A stretch of 64,000 bases of DNA from Butyrivibrio fibrisolvens. GTDB taxonomy: Bacteria; Bacillota; Clostridia; Lachnospirales; Lachnospiraceae. This document shows, in pieces, positions 44,154 through 53,775 of the stretch. A model generated the notes under the pieces. That model searched no databases. It saw nothing but the letters and a program-made list of their open reading frames with translations, and was not told where the DNA came from. Within the stretch, counting starts at the first letter, position 1. Every line of letters begins with the position of its first letter. Made by a program: the position numbers and the translations under genes. Location: contig NZ_CP146963.1 in NCBI RefSeq assembly GCF_037113525.1, positions 4,340,001-4,404,000 of the forward strand. The letters are read 5' to 3'.

Positions 44154-44859
44154 AGATAATAGAATCGAATATGAAAGAATAAAACAATCTCTTGAAGATT
44201 GGGTCGAGAATTATGATATAGAGCTTTCGTTATTGCACTTTGAAAACGCCGAATCTTTTTTTTACGACCCCCAAAACTACAGTCCAAATATAGACCTGTT
44301 TTTACTTGATATAGAAATGGGAAATATGAATGGAATAGAAGCCGCCAAAAGACTTAGGCTTCTAGATTATAAGGGAGATATTATTTTTCTCACAGCTTTC
44401 AAGGATTTTGTCTTTGAAGGGTATAATGTCCATGCATTTAATTACCTCTTAAAGCCATTAAATAATGATATCTTTTTTAGATGTTTATCAGAGATTGAAA
44501 AGAAGCGTCATTCCAATTGTTATATCTACCGTAACAAACAGCAAATCACAGTATCTATTCCTTATCATGAAATAATATCATTTTCAGTTAACAGACATTA
44601 TGTTGATATAACAACCACAAAAACTGTGTACGCGCAATACAATAACCTAAATACAATTATTAATTCTTTACCGCGACAATTCGTTCAAGTGCATCGCTCA
44701 TATATAATAAATCTATCTCACGTATTTAAGTTTAGCCAGAATAAAATACACTTATCAAACGGGAGTACTGTTGAAGTAGGAAGAACCTATCTTAAAAACT
44801 TCAAAACACAATACTTACAATATACTACACGTTTTAACAGAAATGAGGAATTCCAATAA
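44134..44859 (+). CDS. LytTR-family response regulator
   Basis: DNA-binding partner of the kinase, 241 residues. Receiver domain 1-120: acidic pair ILEDNRIEY at the start, phospho-Asp in DLFLLDIEMGNMNGIEAAKR (about 58), Thr/Phe switch in IIFLTAF and Lys in YLLKPL. LytTR domain about 140-236, with SFSVNRHYVDI, FVQVHRSYIINLSHV and VEVGRTYLKNFK. LytTR proteins bind paired 9-bp direct repeats one 21-bp period apart; such pairs are present at 42680-42709 and 31450-31479. Confidence 0.93.
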   Translation: MKIVILEDNRIEYERIKQSLEDWVENYDIELSLLHFENAESFFYDPQNYSPNIDLFLLDIEMGNMNGIEAAKRLRLLDYKGDIIFLTAFKDFVFEGYNVHAFNYLLKPLNNDIFFRCLSEIEKKRHSNCYIYRNKQQITVSIPYHEIISFSVNRHYVDITTTKTVYAQYNNLNTIINSLPRQFVQVHRSYIINLSHVFKFSQNKIHLSNGSTVEVGRTYLKNFKTQYLQYTTRFNRNEEFQ

Positions 44860-44933
44860 TGGAAGCATTAGCAACAAAGCTAACATATCTTTTTATTTCC
44901 TGGACAAATAAAAACAGGGTATCAAATTGCTGA
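44859..44933 (+). CDS. Possible 24-residue peptide overlapping the regulator stop
   Basis: A short frame with its ATG overlapping the regulator's stop (TAATG). It codes a 24-residue peptide starting MEALATKLTYLFISW and ending in Asn-Cys. The N-terminal half is amphipathic, which is loosely like AgrD leaders, but the Cys is the last residue, so no thiolactone ring is possible, and the 3' end lies inside a hairpin. It may be chance. Confidence 0.2.
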   Translation: MEALATKLTYLFISWTNKNRVSNC

Positions 44934-44938
44934 TACCC
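44917..44938. terminator. Terminator between response regulator and PAP2 genes
   Basis: GGGTATCA / TGATACCC with a 6-base loop. On the minus strand TGTTTTTATTT follows, so it best ends the PAP2 transcript; it may also act on the two-component mRNA. Confidence 0.75.
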
Positions 44939-44999
44939 TATTCCCATAAATGAAAAAATAATTAGATTTTTTTTGCATACTGTAAATAAAAAGTTCGAA

Positions 45000-45938
45000 C
45001 TACTGTTTAAAACGCTTCTCTATCTTAAAGACATGCGGATATAATCCAACGCATACAAATGCAACAATGAAATATCTTAAAAAGCGAACGAAATTTGAAA
45101 GTAGTGTCCCTGATGCAAGGAAATCTGCATTAAATGGAATTTTTAGAACTTGATTTAGTGCAATGTATAATGCATAGCCTCCAAAGACTCTTGTTATACT
45201 GAAAACAGGATTTCGTGTAGATTCAAAGTGAACGAATCTTTCTTCGTATTCTACGGATACAAAGAATCCTCCCATGATGCCGAGCCCTGAGAAGTAATCT
45301 GTTGTCTTGCAGTAGAAAAATCCAAGGCATCCAACCAGGAATATTATAAGAAATGCCAGCCACCTCTTTTGTGGGCCGAACTTATCTATGATCATTGGGG
45401 TTAGGAATATTACTACAATTCCAAGGAGCCAACCGCACAGTACATCTGTTGGATAGTGAACCCCGACAACTATTCTGGAAAATCCTACCAAAAGAGAAAA
45501 TACAAATGCAAGTATTCTAACAACATTATTCTTTTTGTATCTGCTGATAGAACCATAAGCAGTTATGGAATTAGTGGAATGACCGCTTGGGAATGAAAAT
45601 CCCTGAGCTTTAATATCATAGATATCAGCGCTGCTGTCCACAGGTCGAAGGCACTTGATAGCTTCGTTATCGAAGTAGGGGCGCCTTCTCCAGAAGATGT
45701 TTTTTACAAGAGGATTTAGGACAATTCCTATTACCATATTTGTTCCTGCATATATACCGAATTTCTTGTCGTAACACCAGTATATATATCCAAGGATCGC
45801 AATCAGGAACATCTCTTCTCCAAAGGCTGAGAAGAAAGATATAATACTTATCGCCTTATCTCCCAGAGCTGTTTGCAGATATTCCATGAGCTTTACTTCG
45901 AAATCAAAGTAGAAACTATTACCTGTTATTGTATCCAT
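45000..45938 (-). CDS. PAP2-family membrane phosphatase
   Basis: Lipid phosphatase/phosphotransferase of the membrane, 312 residues, with about eight hydrophobic segments. The three PAP2 motifs are present: KNIFWRRRPYF (motif 1, K-x6-RP), FSFPSGHSTNS (motif 2) and GFSRIVVGVHYPTDVLCGW (motif 3, catalytic His and Asp). The substrate could be undecaprenyl pyrophosphate or phosphatidate; the extra C-terminal helices (about residues 200-305) are found in a clostridial subgroup. GAGGAG precedes the ATG. Confidence 0.9.
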   Translation of the reverse strand: MDTITGNSFYFDFEVKLMEYLQTALGDKAISIISFFSAFGEEMFLIAILGYIYWCYDKKFGIYAGTNMVIGIVLNPLVKNIFWRRRPYFDNEAIKCLRPVDSSADIYDIKAQGFSFPSGHSTNSITAYGSISRYKKNNVVRILAFVFSLLVGFSRIVVGVHYPTDVLCGWLLGIVVIFLTPMIIDKFGPQKRWLAFLIIFLVGCLGFFYCKTTDYFSGLGIMGGFFVSVEYEERFVHFESTRNPVFSITRVFGGYALYIALNQVLKIPFNADFLASGTLLSNFVRFLRYFIVAFVCVGLYPHVFKIEKRFKQ

Positions 45939-45983
45939 TATGCGTCTCCTCTTTTTGTATATATTCTTGTTTTGGTTTAGTTA

Positions 45984-47150
45984 TTAGCGGTGAATATTGT
46001 TTTGAGGAACATTATTTCTTGTTTGGTTATTGCTTTGATGATAGCTATTTCTTGGCTGATTATTGCTTTGTGATGCATTAGGCCTTGGTGCACTATTGTT
46101 TCTGGGCATAGTTTTACTTCTTGATATATTTCTGTTATTAGCCTGATTTGAGTTTAGTTGTGAAGTATTACCTCTGGAAGGGTAACTATTACGTCTTCCA
46201 TAATTTGCATTATCGTAGTAGTTATTTTCATTATTAATGTTACCAGAATAATTATTATTCATCTGGTAATTATAGTTATTCTGAGGATAATAATTTCCTG
46301 TTTGATCATTATTTATTTCAGAATCTTCGTCTGGCACATTAGGATAAGCTACTTTCTTGTATATAAGAAGTGCGATGTTAAGGATGAATACGCATATCAA
46401 CATGAATAGATGCGCGTAATAAATACCAACAATGTAGTAGTTTCTTTCAATAAAATATCCTTGGCCAAAACCAAACATGCACAGAAGCGCTGTAAGAATG
46501 AGGCACATGATAAGATATGGAAGATTTATAAAAACATTTTTTATATTTGCAAAGAAATCTCCGATCGAAGCATCGAAGTATACGAATCGACCTACCATTA
46601 GTCCGAAATAATACATCATTACAGGACCATACTCACTCTTATCTCCGATAAGATTAAGGTACATAAGAATAATGATTACATAGAACATTCCAAGCATTCG
46701 CATGGTCGCCTTTTCACTCTTATCAAGCTGTTTAAGAGGAATAAGGAAGCTGTCCAGAATCGTATTAAGTACGCAGGATATAAGAATCAGAAGCAGTAAT
46801 ATAAAATCTTTACCCTCCGTCCATAGGTTTATGAAATTAACTATAGAAGGATCAGAATGCCCCTGACCTGCATTATATAGTGTGTTTATATGATTGATAA
46901 CAACATAGGCAACGGAGAACGACATTACAGAAGTTCCTGATATTATCATCTCATATAATCTCTGTATCCTGTGAAAAAGTTTTTTACTGTCAGAAGAAGG
47001 TGCGTTTTTTCCAATATCAAGTCTGAATACAAGCTTTTCAATTAGTATAATAAGGAAAGTACACAGTGCAGTTCCAAGAAGTGTAATGAAAAAGAACAAG
47101 ATCTTTTTATCAATGGTAAAATCCGGATTAGTATATGCTTCAAACGTCAT
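45984..47150 (-). CDS. Seven-helix membrane protein with Asn/Gln-rich tail
   Basis: 388 residues. About seven membrane helices span residues 12-275. A hydrophilic tail of roughly 100 residues follows, dominated by Asn, Gln, Ser, Tyr and Arg (NNYNYQMNNNYSGN, repeated S/N-N-Q-x-R-N units). I do not recognise the family. The tail is prion-like/low complexity and cytoplasmic or external depending on topology. GGAGG lies 8 bp before the ATG at 47150; the ATG at 47204 has no site. It is upstream of the PAP2 gene with 45 bp between, so co-transcription is likely. Confidence 0.65.
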   Translation of the reverse strand: MTFEAYTNPDFTIDKKILFFFITLLGTALCTFLIILIEKLVFRLDIGKNAPSSDSKKLFHRIQRLYEMIISGTSVMSFSVAYVVINHINTLYNAGQGHSDPSIVNFINLWTEGKDFILLLLILISCVLNTILDSFLIPLKQLDKSEKATMRMLGMFYVIIILMYLNLIGDKSEYGPVMMYYFGLMVGRFVYFDASIGDFFANIKNVFINLPYLIMCLILTALLCMFGFGQGYFIERNYYIVGIYYAHLFMLICVFILNIALLIYKKVAYPNVPDEDSEINNDQTGNYYPQNNYNYQMNNNYSGNINNENNYYDNANYGRRNSYPSRGNTSQLNSNQANNRNISRSKTMPRNNSAPRPNASQSNNQPRNSYHQSNNQTRNNVPQNNIHR

Positions 47151-47396
47151 GACTATAACCTCCAATACCATGATACAGTTTGCTATAGTTCTTGACAATG
47201 GCATGACGAATACCTAAGTTCTGCTGATTCATATGTTACCGACATTGAGTTGAAATGACTGAACAACCACGATAATTAAGGCTATTAAAACTAAATTTGA
47301 CTAAGATTTTTCTCAGATATATAATTCCAATATGCAGACAAAGGCGCCTGATTACGCTTTGTCTGCATTTTTTTATTAATAAAAAAGAGGTTAATT

Positions 47397-49346
47397 ATGA
47401 AGAACAATCTTATAAAAACAAGTGCAGCAATTCCTTCATTAAGGGTTGCAGACGTAGATTATAACACGGACCAGATAATAGAGCTTATCAAGGGTCATGG
47501 TAAAGGCGTGATCGTATTTCCTGAACTTTGCATCACAGGATATACCTGCGCTGACCTGTTTGGAAGTGAGCTACTTCTAAGTAAAGCAGAAGATGCCCTG
47601 TTTCGCATAGCAGATGAAACAGCAGACTGCAAAGGTCTTACAGCCGTTGTAAGTCTTCCTGTTCGCTATGAAAACAGGCTATATAACTGCGCTGCAATAG
47701 TATCAGAAGGCAAAGTCTGCGCTCTTATTCCCAAGCAGTACATTCCAACCTATTCTGAATTCTATGAAGGAAGATGGTTCACATCAGGAAGAGATATCAA
47801 AGGATATACTATTAATATACACGGAGAGGACATCCCGTTTGGAACAGATATCCTTCTAAGTGACGCCATGAGCGGAGCAGTACTTGGTGTAGAGATCTGT
47901 GAAGACTTGTGGGTACCTGATAAGCCAAGCACCCATATGAGCCTTGCAGGAGCTAATATCATAGCTAACCCATCTGCATCAGATGAACTTATAGGCAAAG
48001 AAGAATACAGAAGACGCCTTGTGGAGCAGCAGAGCGGTTCCTGTTATCTTGCATATATCTATGTATCTGCCGGTATGGATGAAAGCAGTACCGACCTTGT
48101 TTTTTCAGGTCATAGCATAATTGCGCAGTCAGGATCTGTATTAAAAGAAGATATCTTTGAAGAAAGACCTTTTGTAAGCTCTTCTTATATCGATCTTACA
48201 AAGATAATGCATGACAGAAGACATCAGACTACATTTGAAAGTTTTGAACAAAGGACATATAGAAAGATAAATGTCAGCATCAAGGCTGAAAGAAGCGACA
48301 GCGTGACATGCTTCGAACTTGCAGATATTCTTGATGATATCTCTTATCCTGTCAGCCGTAATCCTTTTATCCCATCTGATGATAAGGAGCTTGGATCAAG
48401 GTGCCGCAAGATACTTCGCATTCAGGCTCAGGGTCTTGCAACAAGAGTGAGGATGTCAGGCATTAAAAATCTTGTGATAGGAATTTCAGGAGGACTTGAT
48501 TCTACTCTTGCACTTCTTGTATGTGCAGAAGCAAGAAAGCTTGTAAAAGATATCAGAATACTTACTTATACAATGCCCAAAAAAGGAAACACATCAAAGC
48601 TTACATATAATAATGCAGACAGACTCATGAAGCTTCTTGCTGATGAAAGCTATGAAGTACCTATAGAAAAAGGAGTGATATCCCATCTTAAAGATATAGG
48701 CCATAGCGCTGAATATCAGGGAGAAGGCGATACTACTTATGAAAATGCCCAGGCCAGGATGCGTACCTATATCCTTATGGATGCAGCCAATATGAAAAAC
48801 GGTCTTGTCGTTGGAACAGGCGATCTGTCCGAGCTTGCTCTTGGCTGGTGCACTTATAATGGCGACCATATGTCAATGTATGCGGTGAATGCATCTGTTC
48901 CCAAGACACTTGTAAGATATGTCTGCCGTGCTTATGCCAAGACCTGCGGTGATGATGAACTTAAAAAGACCATACTTTCTATCTGCGATACACCTATTAC
49001 TCCTGAACTTACACCAACAGATAACGGTGCTATCACTCAGAAAACTGAAGAAAAAATAGGTAAGTATGACCTTAATGATTTCTTCTTATATTATACTTTG
49101 AGGTTTGGGTTCGAACCTGCAAGAACCGCTGCTTTTGCCATGAGAGCATATCCTGATGTGGATAGGGAAGAAATCCTTGCAGCAGCAAAACGCTTTTTCA
49201 CAAGATTTTTTACCCAGCAGTTTAAGAGAAGCTGCCTTCCGGACGGACCTAAGGTTGGTTCTGTGACACTGTCTCCAAGAGGCGACTGGCGAATGCCAAG
49301 TGATGCATCCTATAAGATGTGGCTTAGAGACCTTGATATAGCATAG
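47397..49346 (+). CDS. nadE: Glutamine-dependent NAD+ synthetase
   Basis: Last step of NAD synthesis: amidation of deamido-NAD with ammonia from glutamine. The 649-residue protein has a glutaminase (CN-hydrolase) domain at about 1-300, with Glu in VFPELCITGYTCADLF, Lys in CALIPKQYIP and nucleophile Cys in GVEICEDLWVPDKPS. The synthetase domain starts near 340, with the P-loop-like GISGGLDSTLAL and GTGDLSELALGWCTYNGDHM. The length fits the fused bacterial enzyme. GAGG lies upstream of the ATG. Confidence 0.96.
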   Translation: MKNNLIKTSAAIPSLRVADVDYNTDQIIELIKGHGKGVIVFPELCITGYTCADLFGSELLLSKAEDALFRIADETADCKGLTAVVSLPVRYENRLYNCAAIVSEGKVCALIPKQYIPTYSEFYEGRWFTSGRDIKGYTINIHGEDIPFGTDILLSDAMSGAVLGVEICEDLWVPDKPSTHMSLAGANIIANPSASDELIGKEEYRRRLVEQQSGSCYLAYIYVSAGMDESSTDLVFSGHSIIAQSGSVLKEDIFEERPFVSSSYIDLTKIMHDRRHQTTFESFEQRTYRKINVSIKAERSDSVTCFELADILDDISYPVSRNPFIPSDDKELGSRCRKILRIQAQGLATRVRMSGIKNLVIGISGGLDSTLALLVCAEARKLVKDIRILTYTMPKKGNTSKLTYNNADRLMKLLADESYEVPIEKGVISHLKDIGHSAEYQGEGDTTYENAQARMRTYILMDAANMKNGLVVGTGDLSELALGWCTYNGDHMSMYAVNASVPKTLVRYVCRAYAKTCGDDELKKTILSICDTPITPELTPTDNGAITQKTEEKIGKYDLNDFFLYYTLRFGFEPARTAAFAMRAYPDVDREEILAAAKRFFTRFFTQQFKRSCLPDGPKVGSVTLSPRGDWRMPSDASYKMWLRDLDIA

Positions 49347-49402
49347 AAAAGTAATCTTAGATTATTCCAAAACTATAGGCAAACGCAGAATATCGAAATA
49401 TT

Positions 49403-49449
49403 AAATAAGCTCAAACTCTCCTTTTATCTTAGGAAGTTTGAGCTTATTT
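49403..49449. terminator. Bidirectional terminator between nadE and GH9 genes
   Basis: AAATAAGCTCAAACT / AGTTTGAGCTTATTT, a perfect 15-bp stem with a 17-base loop, between convergent genes. Confidence 0.85.
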
Positions 49450-49471
49450 TAATGAGCCTTATTATAAATAA

Positions 49472-51115
49472 TCAGCTAAGCAGTCCTGCCATCACGAATA
49501 CCAGTGGTGAATTCCAATAGATCGTGATCTCATTAAGTGAGTAGCAGTCGATATGGTCAAGATAACACTTCATAGGTGCAGAACCTGCCGGTACTTCTTT
49601 GGCTCTCTCATCCTGAAGTCCAACATTTGGACCGCCTGATACAAGACCCGGCCATGGTTCTTCTATATCATCTACTGCTGTAGGACGAAGGTGCGGATTC
49701 TTGAATGCCTTTTCGCCATTACCTGTTACGTAGCTTACGTCCATGCTGTTGCAACCAAGAAGGTAATCAAGTCCTGATGTGATCGCATCTTTATATTCAG
49801 GCTTTCCTTCTATCTTCTTATCTGTAACAGTAAGGATCATAAGGTATTTTAAAAGCTCCATGTTACTGCCCCAGATGAAGTCTTTGGCTTCCATGCAAAG
49901 ACCAAATCCGTTTTTCTTTGCATTTGAAACAAGCCTGTCTGCTTCACCTGTGAAAGCCTTCTTTATCTCTTTATTAAGGTCATCGCCGTCATTCTTAAGA
50001 AGAATTGACAGTGATCCAAGACCTGCTACTTCTGCCCATCCAAGGCATGTAAGTACATTGCCCTGATAGCCTTTTTTAGTAGCATTCTTATCAAAAGATA
50101 ATAATCTATCTTTTTGATATTTTATATCTTCATAGTATTCTTTATCACCTGTAACTTCATAAAGAGAAGCTGCTGCCCAGAATCTATTTGAGATATCTTC
50201 AGCTTCATCATACTGACCTGTGTTTGATCCTTCTGCATTAAAGAACAGGAGCTCGTCAGGATTTTCCTTAAGCCACTTGTATGCTTTCTTTGAAACTTCC
50301 AGAAGGCTGTCAGCATAAGCTTTGTCATAATCCTTATAGATGCTGTATGCAAGAGCAAATACAGCTGCTATATCTGCTGTAGCAAGTGATGATACATGAA
50401 ATAGGAAGAGCTCTTCCTTGTCTTCTTCTGGCATAACAAAAGGAGCGTGGCAAAATGTAGTTACTTTATGCCATACAGAGCCGTTTTCTCTTTGCATTTT
50501 CTTAAGAAAATCAAGCTCCACCTTAACTTCTGCAAGGATGTCAGGGAGATTACCCTTATCTCCTTTTACCTTTGGGATATTAAAATCTACATCAAGAAGG
50601 TTATTGAAAAATCTGACACCATACAATATATGTGCGACAGCAACAGCTCCTGCCGTTGAATATCTGCCATAATCTCCTGCATCATGCCATCCGCCTGTAA
50701 CGTCAACAGGCTCAGTATCTTCGCCGTATACAGTAGCCTTTCCCATATGACAGGGTTCATGATAATACTCACCTGCAAACTCCTTAGTAAGAGCATCGCC
50801 GCAGCGAAGGAAATAGAAGCACTTGCAGATATCCTTCATGAGCTTATCATAAACATTATTACCAATTGAAAAATGTGTGGAAACAGCATCACCTGAAGTT
50901 ATACTAAAAGTTCCATTTTCTTTAAAATTACTAAAGTCAGCTACATATGTATCTTCTCCGGATACCTCATCTGTTCCAAAGTGACTTACCTTACCGGTAT
51001 AAACATCCTTCCCATTTTCATCCTTGACTGAGAAATCAGATCCTGCGAAGTCAAGTACTGCCTTCTTGCTGCTATCAGGCTTAAAGCCAACCTGATTCAT
51101 AAAAATTCGTGCCAT
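49472..51115 (-). CDS. GH9 family glycoside hydrolase, cytoplasmic
   Basis: Endo/exo-glucanase family 9 enzyme, 547 residues, with no signal peptide (starts MARIFMNQVGFKPDS). The N-terminal Ig-like CelD_N domain is about 1-85. The (alpha/alpha)6 domain follows: TGGWHDAGDYGRYSTAG holds the base Asp pair (about 140), CNSMDVSYVTGNGEKAF and NPHLRPTA the His/Arg active-site loop, and SLNEITIYWNSPLVF the acid Glu near the C-terminus. Intracellular GH9 enzymes typically act as exo-glucosidases or cellodextrinases on imported oligosaccharides. The ribosome site is weak (AAGGGGGA about 7 bp upstream). Confidence 0.92.
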   Translation of the reverse strand: MARIFMNQVGFKPDSSKKAVLDFAGSDFSVKDENGKDVYTGKVSHFGTDEVSGEDTYVADFSNFKENGTFSITSGDAVSTHFSIGNNVYDKLMKDICKCFYFLRCGDALTKEFAGEYYHEPCHMGKATVYGEDTEPVDVTGGWHDAGDYGRYSTAGAVAVAHILYGVRFFNNLLDVDFNIPKVKGDKGNLPDILAEVKVELDFLKKMQRENGSVWHKVTTFCHAPFVMPEEDKEELFLFHVSSLATADIAAVFALAYSIYKDYDKAYADSLLEVSKKAYKWLKENPDELLFFNAEGSNTGQYDEAEDISNRFWAAASLYEVTGDKEYYEDIKYQKDRLLSFDKNATKKGYQGNVLTCLGWAEVAGLGSLSILLKNDGDDLNKEIKKAFTGEADRLVSNAKKNGFGLCMEAKDFIWGSNMELLKYLMILTVTDKKIEGKPEYKDAITSGLDYLLGCNSMDVSYVTGNGEKAFKNPHLRPTAVDDIEEPWPGLVSGGPNVGLQDERAKEVPAGSAPMKCYLDHIDCYSLNEITIYWNSPLVFVMAGLLS

Positions 51116-51194
51116 GATAATCCCCCTTCAAAGTTTTAGTAATTATCTTTATCGACAAGATTTCTTATCATTACAATTATACACAAGGGTAAAA

Positions 51195-51241
51195 CAAAAA
51201 AGAACCGTAAATGAACTTATAATCAGATCATTTACGGTTCT
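51195..51241 (-). terminator. Terminator of the rsb-like operon
   Basis: AGAACCGTAAATGA / TCATTTACGGTTCT (51201-51241), followed by T6 on the minus strand (51195-51200). Confidence 0.88.
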
Positions 51242-51282
51242 ACTGATTCTTTATCAGTGTTTTTTTATATTACAGATTGCCA

Positions 51283-51325
51283 ACCGATTCATTGAATCAC
51301 GAAACACGCAGTAAATGCGCGTTTC
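51283..51325. repeat. Small hairpin element, copy 2
   Basis: ACCGATTCA (51283-51291), then GAAACACGCA / TGCGCGTTTC around a GTAAA loop (51301-51325). Compared with copy 1 (8303-8345), the stem changes on both sides while pairing is kept (one G-U). It lies between rsbW and its terminator. Confidence 0.65.
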
Positions 51326-51363
51326 TGTAATTTACATTCAAGAAGTCATACTTCAAAAAATCC

Positions 51364-51804
51364 TCACCTCATCTTGGTCAGTGTGAGAATATTTTTGCCG
51401 CCTTCATATCTATATGAAACATCATCCATAGTCTTTTTGACCATAAAAATCCCAAGACCTCCGATTTCCCTGTCTTCTGCTGCCAAAGTTGTATCGGGGT
51501 CTTCTTTTTTTAATGGATCATATTCCATTCCTTCATCAATGAAGGTCAGCAAGATCTTTGAATCATCTGCATTTAGAATGATCTCTGCGGGGCCTGTTCC
51601 GGTATCAGGAATCGCCTTTCCATCTGCATCTTTCTTACTGTAAGCATAATGCGCTATGTTAACAAATACTTCTTCTACTGCAAGGCTCATCTGCATTATC
51701 TGCTTCATAGAGCATCCTGCTTCTTCAAGATGCGATTCAACGAAACCATTTACTTCATCCAGATTATCAATACTTGCCTCTATAGATAATCTTTGTTCCA
51801 TCAT
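51364..51804 (-). CDS. RsbW-type anti-sigma regulatory kinase
   Basis: Serine-protein-kinase/ATPase of the partner-switching type, 146 residues. It phosphorylates the STAS protein encoded upstream and may bind a sigma factor or other target. GHKL motifs: N box SLAVEEVFVNIAHYAY (about 43-58), G1 FIDEGMEYDP, G2 GGLGIFMVKKTMDDVSYRY. Its start overlaps the STAS stop (51801-51804, ATGA), so the two are coupled. No sigma factor gene is in the cluster, so the target lies elsewhere. Confidence 0.9.
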   Translation of the reverse strand: MMEQRLSIEASIDNLDEVNGFVESHLEEAGCSMKQIMQMSLAVEEVFVNIAHYAYSKKDADGKAIPDTGTGPAEIILNADDSKILLTFIDEGMEYDPLKKEDPDTTLAAEDREIGGLGIFMVKKTMDDVSYRYEGGKNILTLTKMR

Positions 51805-52097
51805 TCAATACTCAGAATATCCTGGAATCCTGTTACTTCAAATATTTCGTTAACTTCCTCGCTAACATTCTTAACGACCATGCTACCCTGCTTGTTCATG
51901 ATCTTCTGTGAAGATAAAAGAACGCGAAGTCCTGCAGATGAAATATACTCAAGCTTTGCAAAATCGAATACAAGCTTTGTTATTCCTTCGATCTCACTCT
52001 TAACTACATCGTCAAGCTCAGGAGCAGTTGTAGTATCAAGTCTTCCCTCAATCGCGATTGTGAGTTCTTCACCATTTTTACTCTTACTAATGTTCAT
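51801..52097 (-). CDS. STAS-domain anti-sigma factor antagonist (RsbV/SpoIIAA type)
   Basis: 98 residues, one STAS domain, cytosolic. The phospho-acceptor Ser lies in LEYISSAGLRVLLSSQ (about 54-60). Unphosphorylated, it would bind the RsbW-like kinase and release that kinase's target; the phosphatase encoded upstream would reactivate it. AAGGAG lies before the ATG at 52097; a frame start at 52145 is unsupported. Confidence 0.92.
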   Translation of the reverse strand: MNISKSKNGEELTIAIEGRLDTTTAPELDDVVKSEIEGITKLVFDFAKLEYISSAGLRVLLSSQKIMNKQGSMVVKNVSEEVNEIFEVTGFQDILSIE

Positions 52098-52197
52098 AGC
52101 TGGTCTCCTTGTCAAATCATAAGAAATATGTTTTGTCAGTAACACATATATATTTTATCATAATAGCAATCAGTTTTACAGCAGATTGAATTCCTGC

Positions 52198-53775
52198 CTA
52201 TTCGGCCTTACCCAGATACTCAAAACACATCATAGTCATATCATCGAACTGTTCAGCCCCATTAACGAATTTCTCGATCTCAGACCGAACATTTCCAAGA
52301 ATCTCTTTGGCAGATGCATCTTTTGAGGAATTCAGAGCATCTATCATTCTATTTGTACCAAACATTTGTTCATGATCATCTGTTGCTTCCGGAATTCCGT
52401 CTGTATATAAAAAGAGCTTATCTCCTGCTTTCAGTTCAATATCATACTCTTTATAAACAGTACCATCCATGCCTCCTATTACAAAGCCGTGCTTATCTTT
52501 AAATAATTCAAAATTCCCATTCGCTCTCTTTATTACAGGATACTCATGTCCCGCATTGGCACATGACAGTATTCCTGACGATATCTCCAGAATTCCAAAC
52601 CATGCGGTAACAAACATATCTGTCTGATTGTTGGAACAGATTGCTTCATTAGTCTTTTCCAGGGTTTCAGAGGCAGATTTTCCAAGCATCGCACAGCTTT
52701 GCAAGATGATCTTTGATATCATCATGAAAAGAGCTGCCGGGATTCCTTTTCCGGATACATCAGCCATTACCAGACCAAGATGATCATCATCTATCAGGAA
52801 AAAATCATAGAAGTCACCACCCACTTCTCTTGCCGGTTCCATTGTTGCATAGATATCAAATTCTCTGCGATCAGGAAAAGGGGGAAAATCATGGGGGATA
52901 AGTGAAAGCTGTATCTTTGTAGCCAGGGAAAGCTCTGTTTTAATACGTTCTTTTTCTGCAGTAATACTTTCCAGATTTCCAATGTACTCATTTAATTCTT
53001 TTTCCATTAAATCTACTGATCTTGCAAGTTCTTCCAGCTCATCCTTTGTATTTATCTGATCCAGAAGGCTTTCTTTATCAGGTGTCCCCTGTGCAAAATT
53101 CCTTACATTATTTCTTATAAGCACCAATGGATTTATAAGCTTTTTTCTCATGAAATACCAGTGCAAGATACAGAATACAGTAAGAAGAATAAGAGAAACA
53201 CATACCATGTTGATCACATAGCTTCTGATAACCTCCAAAATGACTTCCATGTTTGTATCAACAAAAAGGAGCGCCACTGTCTGTCCATTACTGTCCTTAA
53301 GCGGAAGACAACTGGAGGTAAGATATCCATACTTTTTGGAATGTCTTGTAAGATAACTTTTTGGCCTTTCACCTGTGGTATACGCTCTCCATATCTCTTC
53401 AAAGGATGCTGCGATAGGATCTGAATCGCCTATATATGTCGCTGTATCGTAAACGTACCTCATGGTGCTATCTTCATAGGGAACGGCAATATAAATATAT
53501 GCCGCACCTGAGTATTCCTCGATGTGATGCAAATACTCTTCCATCTCATGATAGTAATCATCTGCTTCCCAGGTAGTCGTATACTGGGCGATCTTGTCAT
53601 GATCCAGATCATTAGAGATGATATTAGCTATAACATACCCCTTGTCGTTATACTGCTTTTCAATTACTCTGTCGAAGAGAATTGATCCACTGACTCCTAA
53701 TAACACAACTAATAAAAGTGTGAAAATGATTATACTTACCAGGGTCTTTTTATTTATTCCCCAATGTTTTTTCAT
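52198..53775 (-). CDS. Membrane-bound SpoIIE/RsbU-type serine phosphatase with sensor and HAMP
   Basis: Signal-gated phosphatase for the STAS protein, 525 residues. Helix 1 (about 12-33), an extracellular sensor (about 35-180), helix 2 (about 186-205), HAMP (about 206-265), a coiled linker with KTELSLATKIQLSLIP, and a PP2C domain (about 290-520) with metal-site motifs VGGDFYDFF and MADVSGKGIPAALFM, and DDMTMM at the end. Its start overlaps the stop of the HAD gene upstream (ATGA), which suggests that the lipoprotein and this sensor are made in step. Confidence 0.93.
   Translation of the reverse strand: MKKHWGINKKTLVSIIIFTLLLVVLLGVSGSILFDRVIEKQYNDKGYVIANIISNDLDHDKIAQYTTTWEADDYYHEMEEYLHHIEEYSGAAYIYIAVPYEDSTMRYVYDTATYIGDSDPIAASFEEIWRAYTTGERPKSYLTRHSKKYGYLTSSCLPLKDSNGQTVALLFVDTNMEVILEVIRSYVINMVCVSLILLTVFCILHWYFMRKKLINPLVLIRNNVRNFAQGTPDKESLLDQINTKDELEELARSVDLMEKELNEYIGNLESITAEKERIKTELSLATKIQLSLIPHDFPPFPDRREFDIYATMEPAREVGGDFYDFFLIDDDHLGLVMADVSGKGIPAALFMMISKIILQSCAMLGKSASETLEKTNEAICSNNQTDMFVTAWFGILEISSGILSCANAGHEYPVIKRANGNFELFKDKHGFVIGGMDGTVYKEYDIELKAGDKLFLYTDGIPEATDDHEQMFGTNRMIDALNSSKDASAKEILGNVRSEIEKFVNGAEQFDDMTMMCFEYLGKAE

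Noticed and set aside
44859..44933. AgrD-like autoinducer peptide after the LytTR regulator
   Set aside because: The Cys is the last residue, so no ring can form, no agrB is present and the 3' end lies in a terminator. It is listed only as a low-confidence frame.
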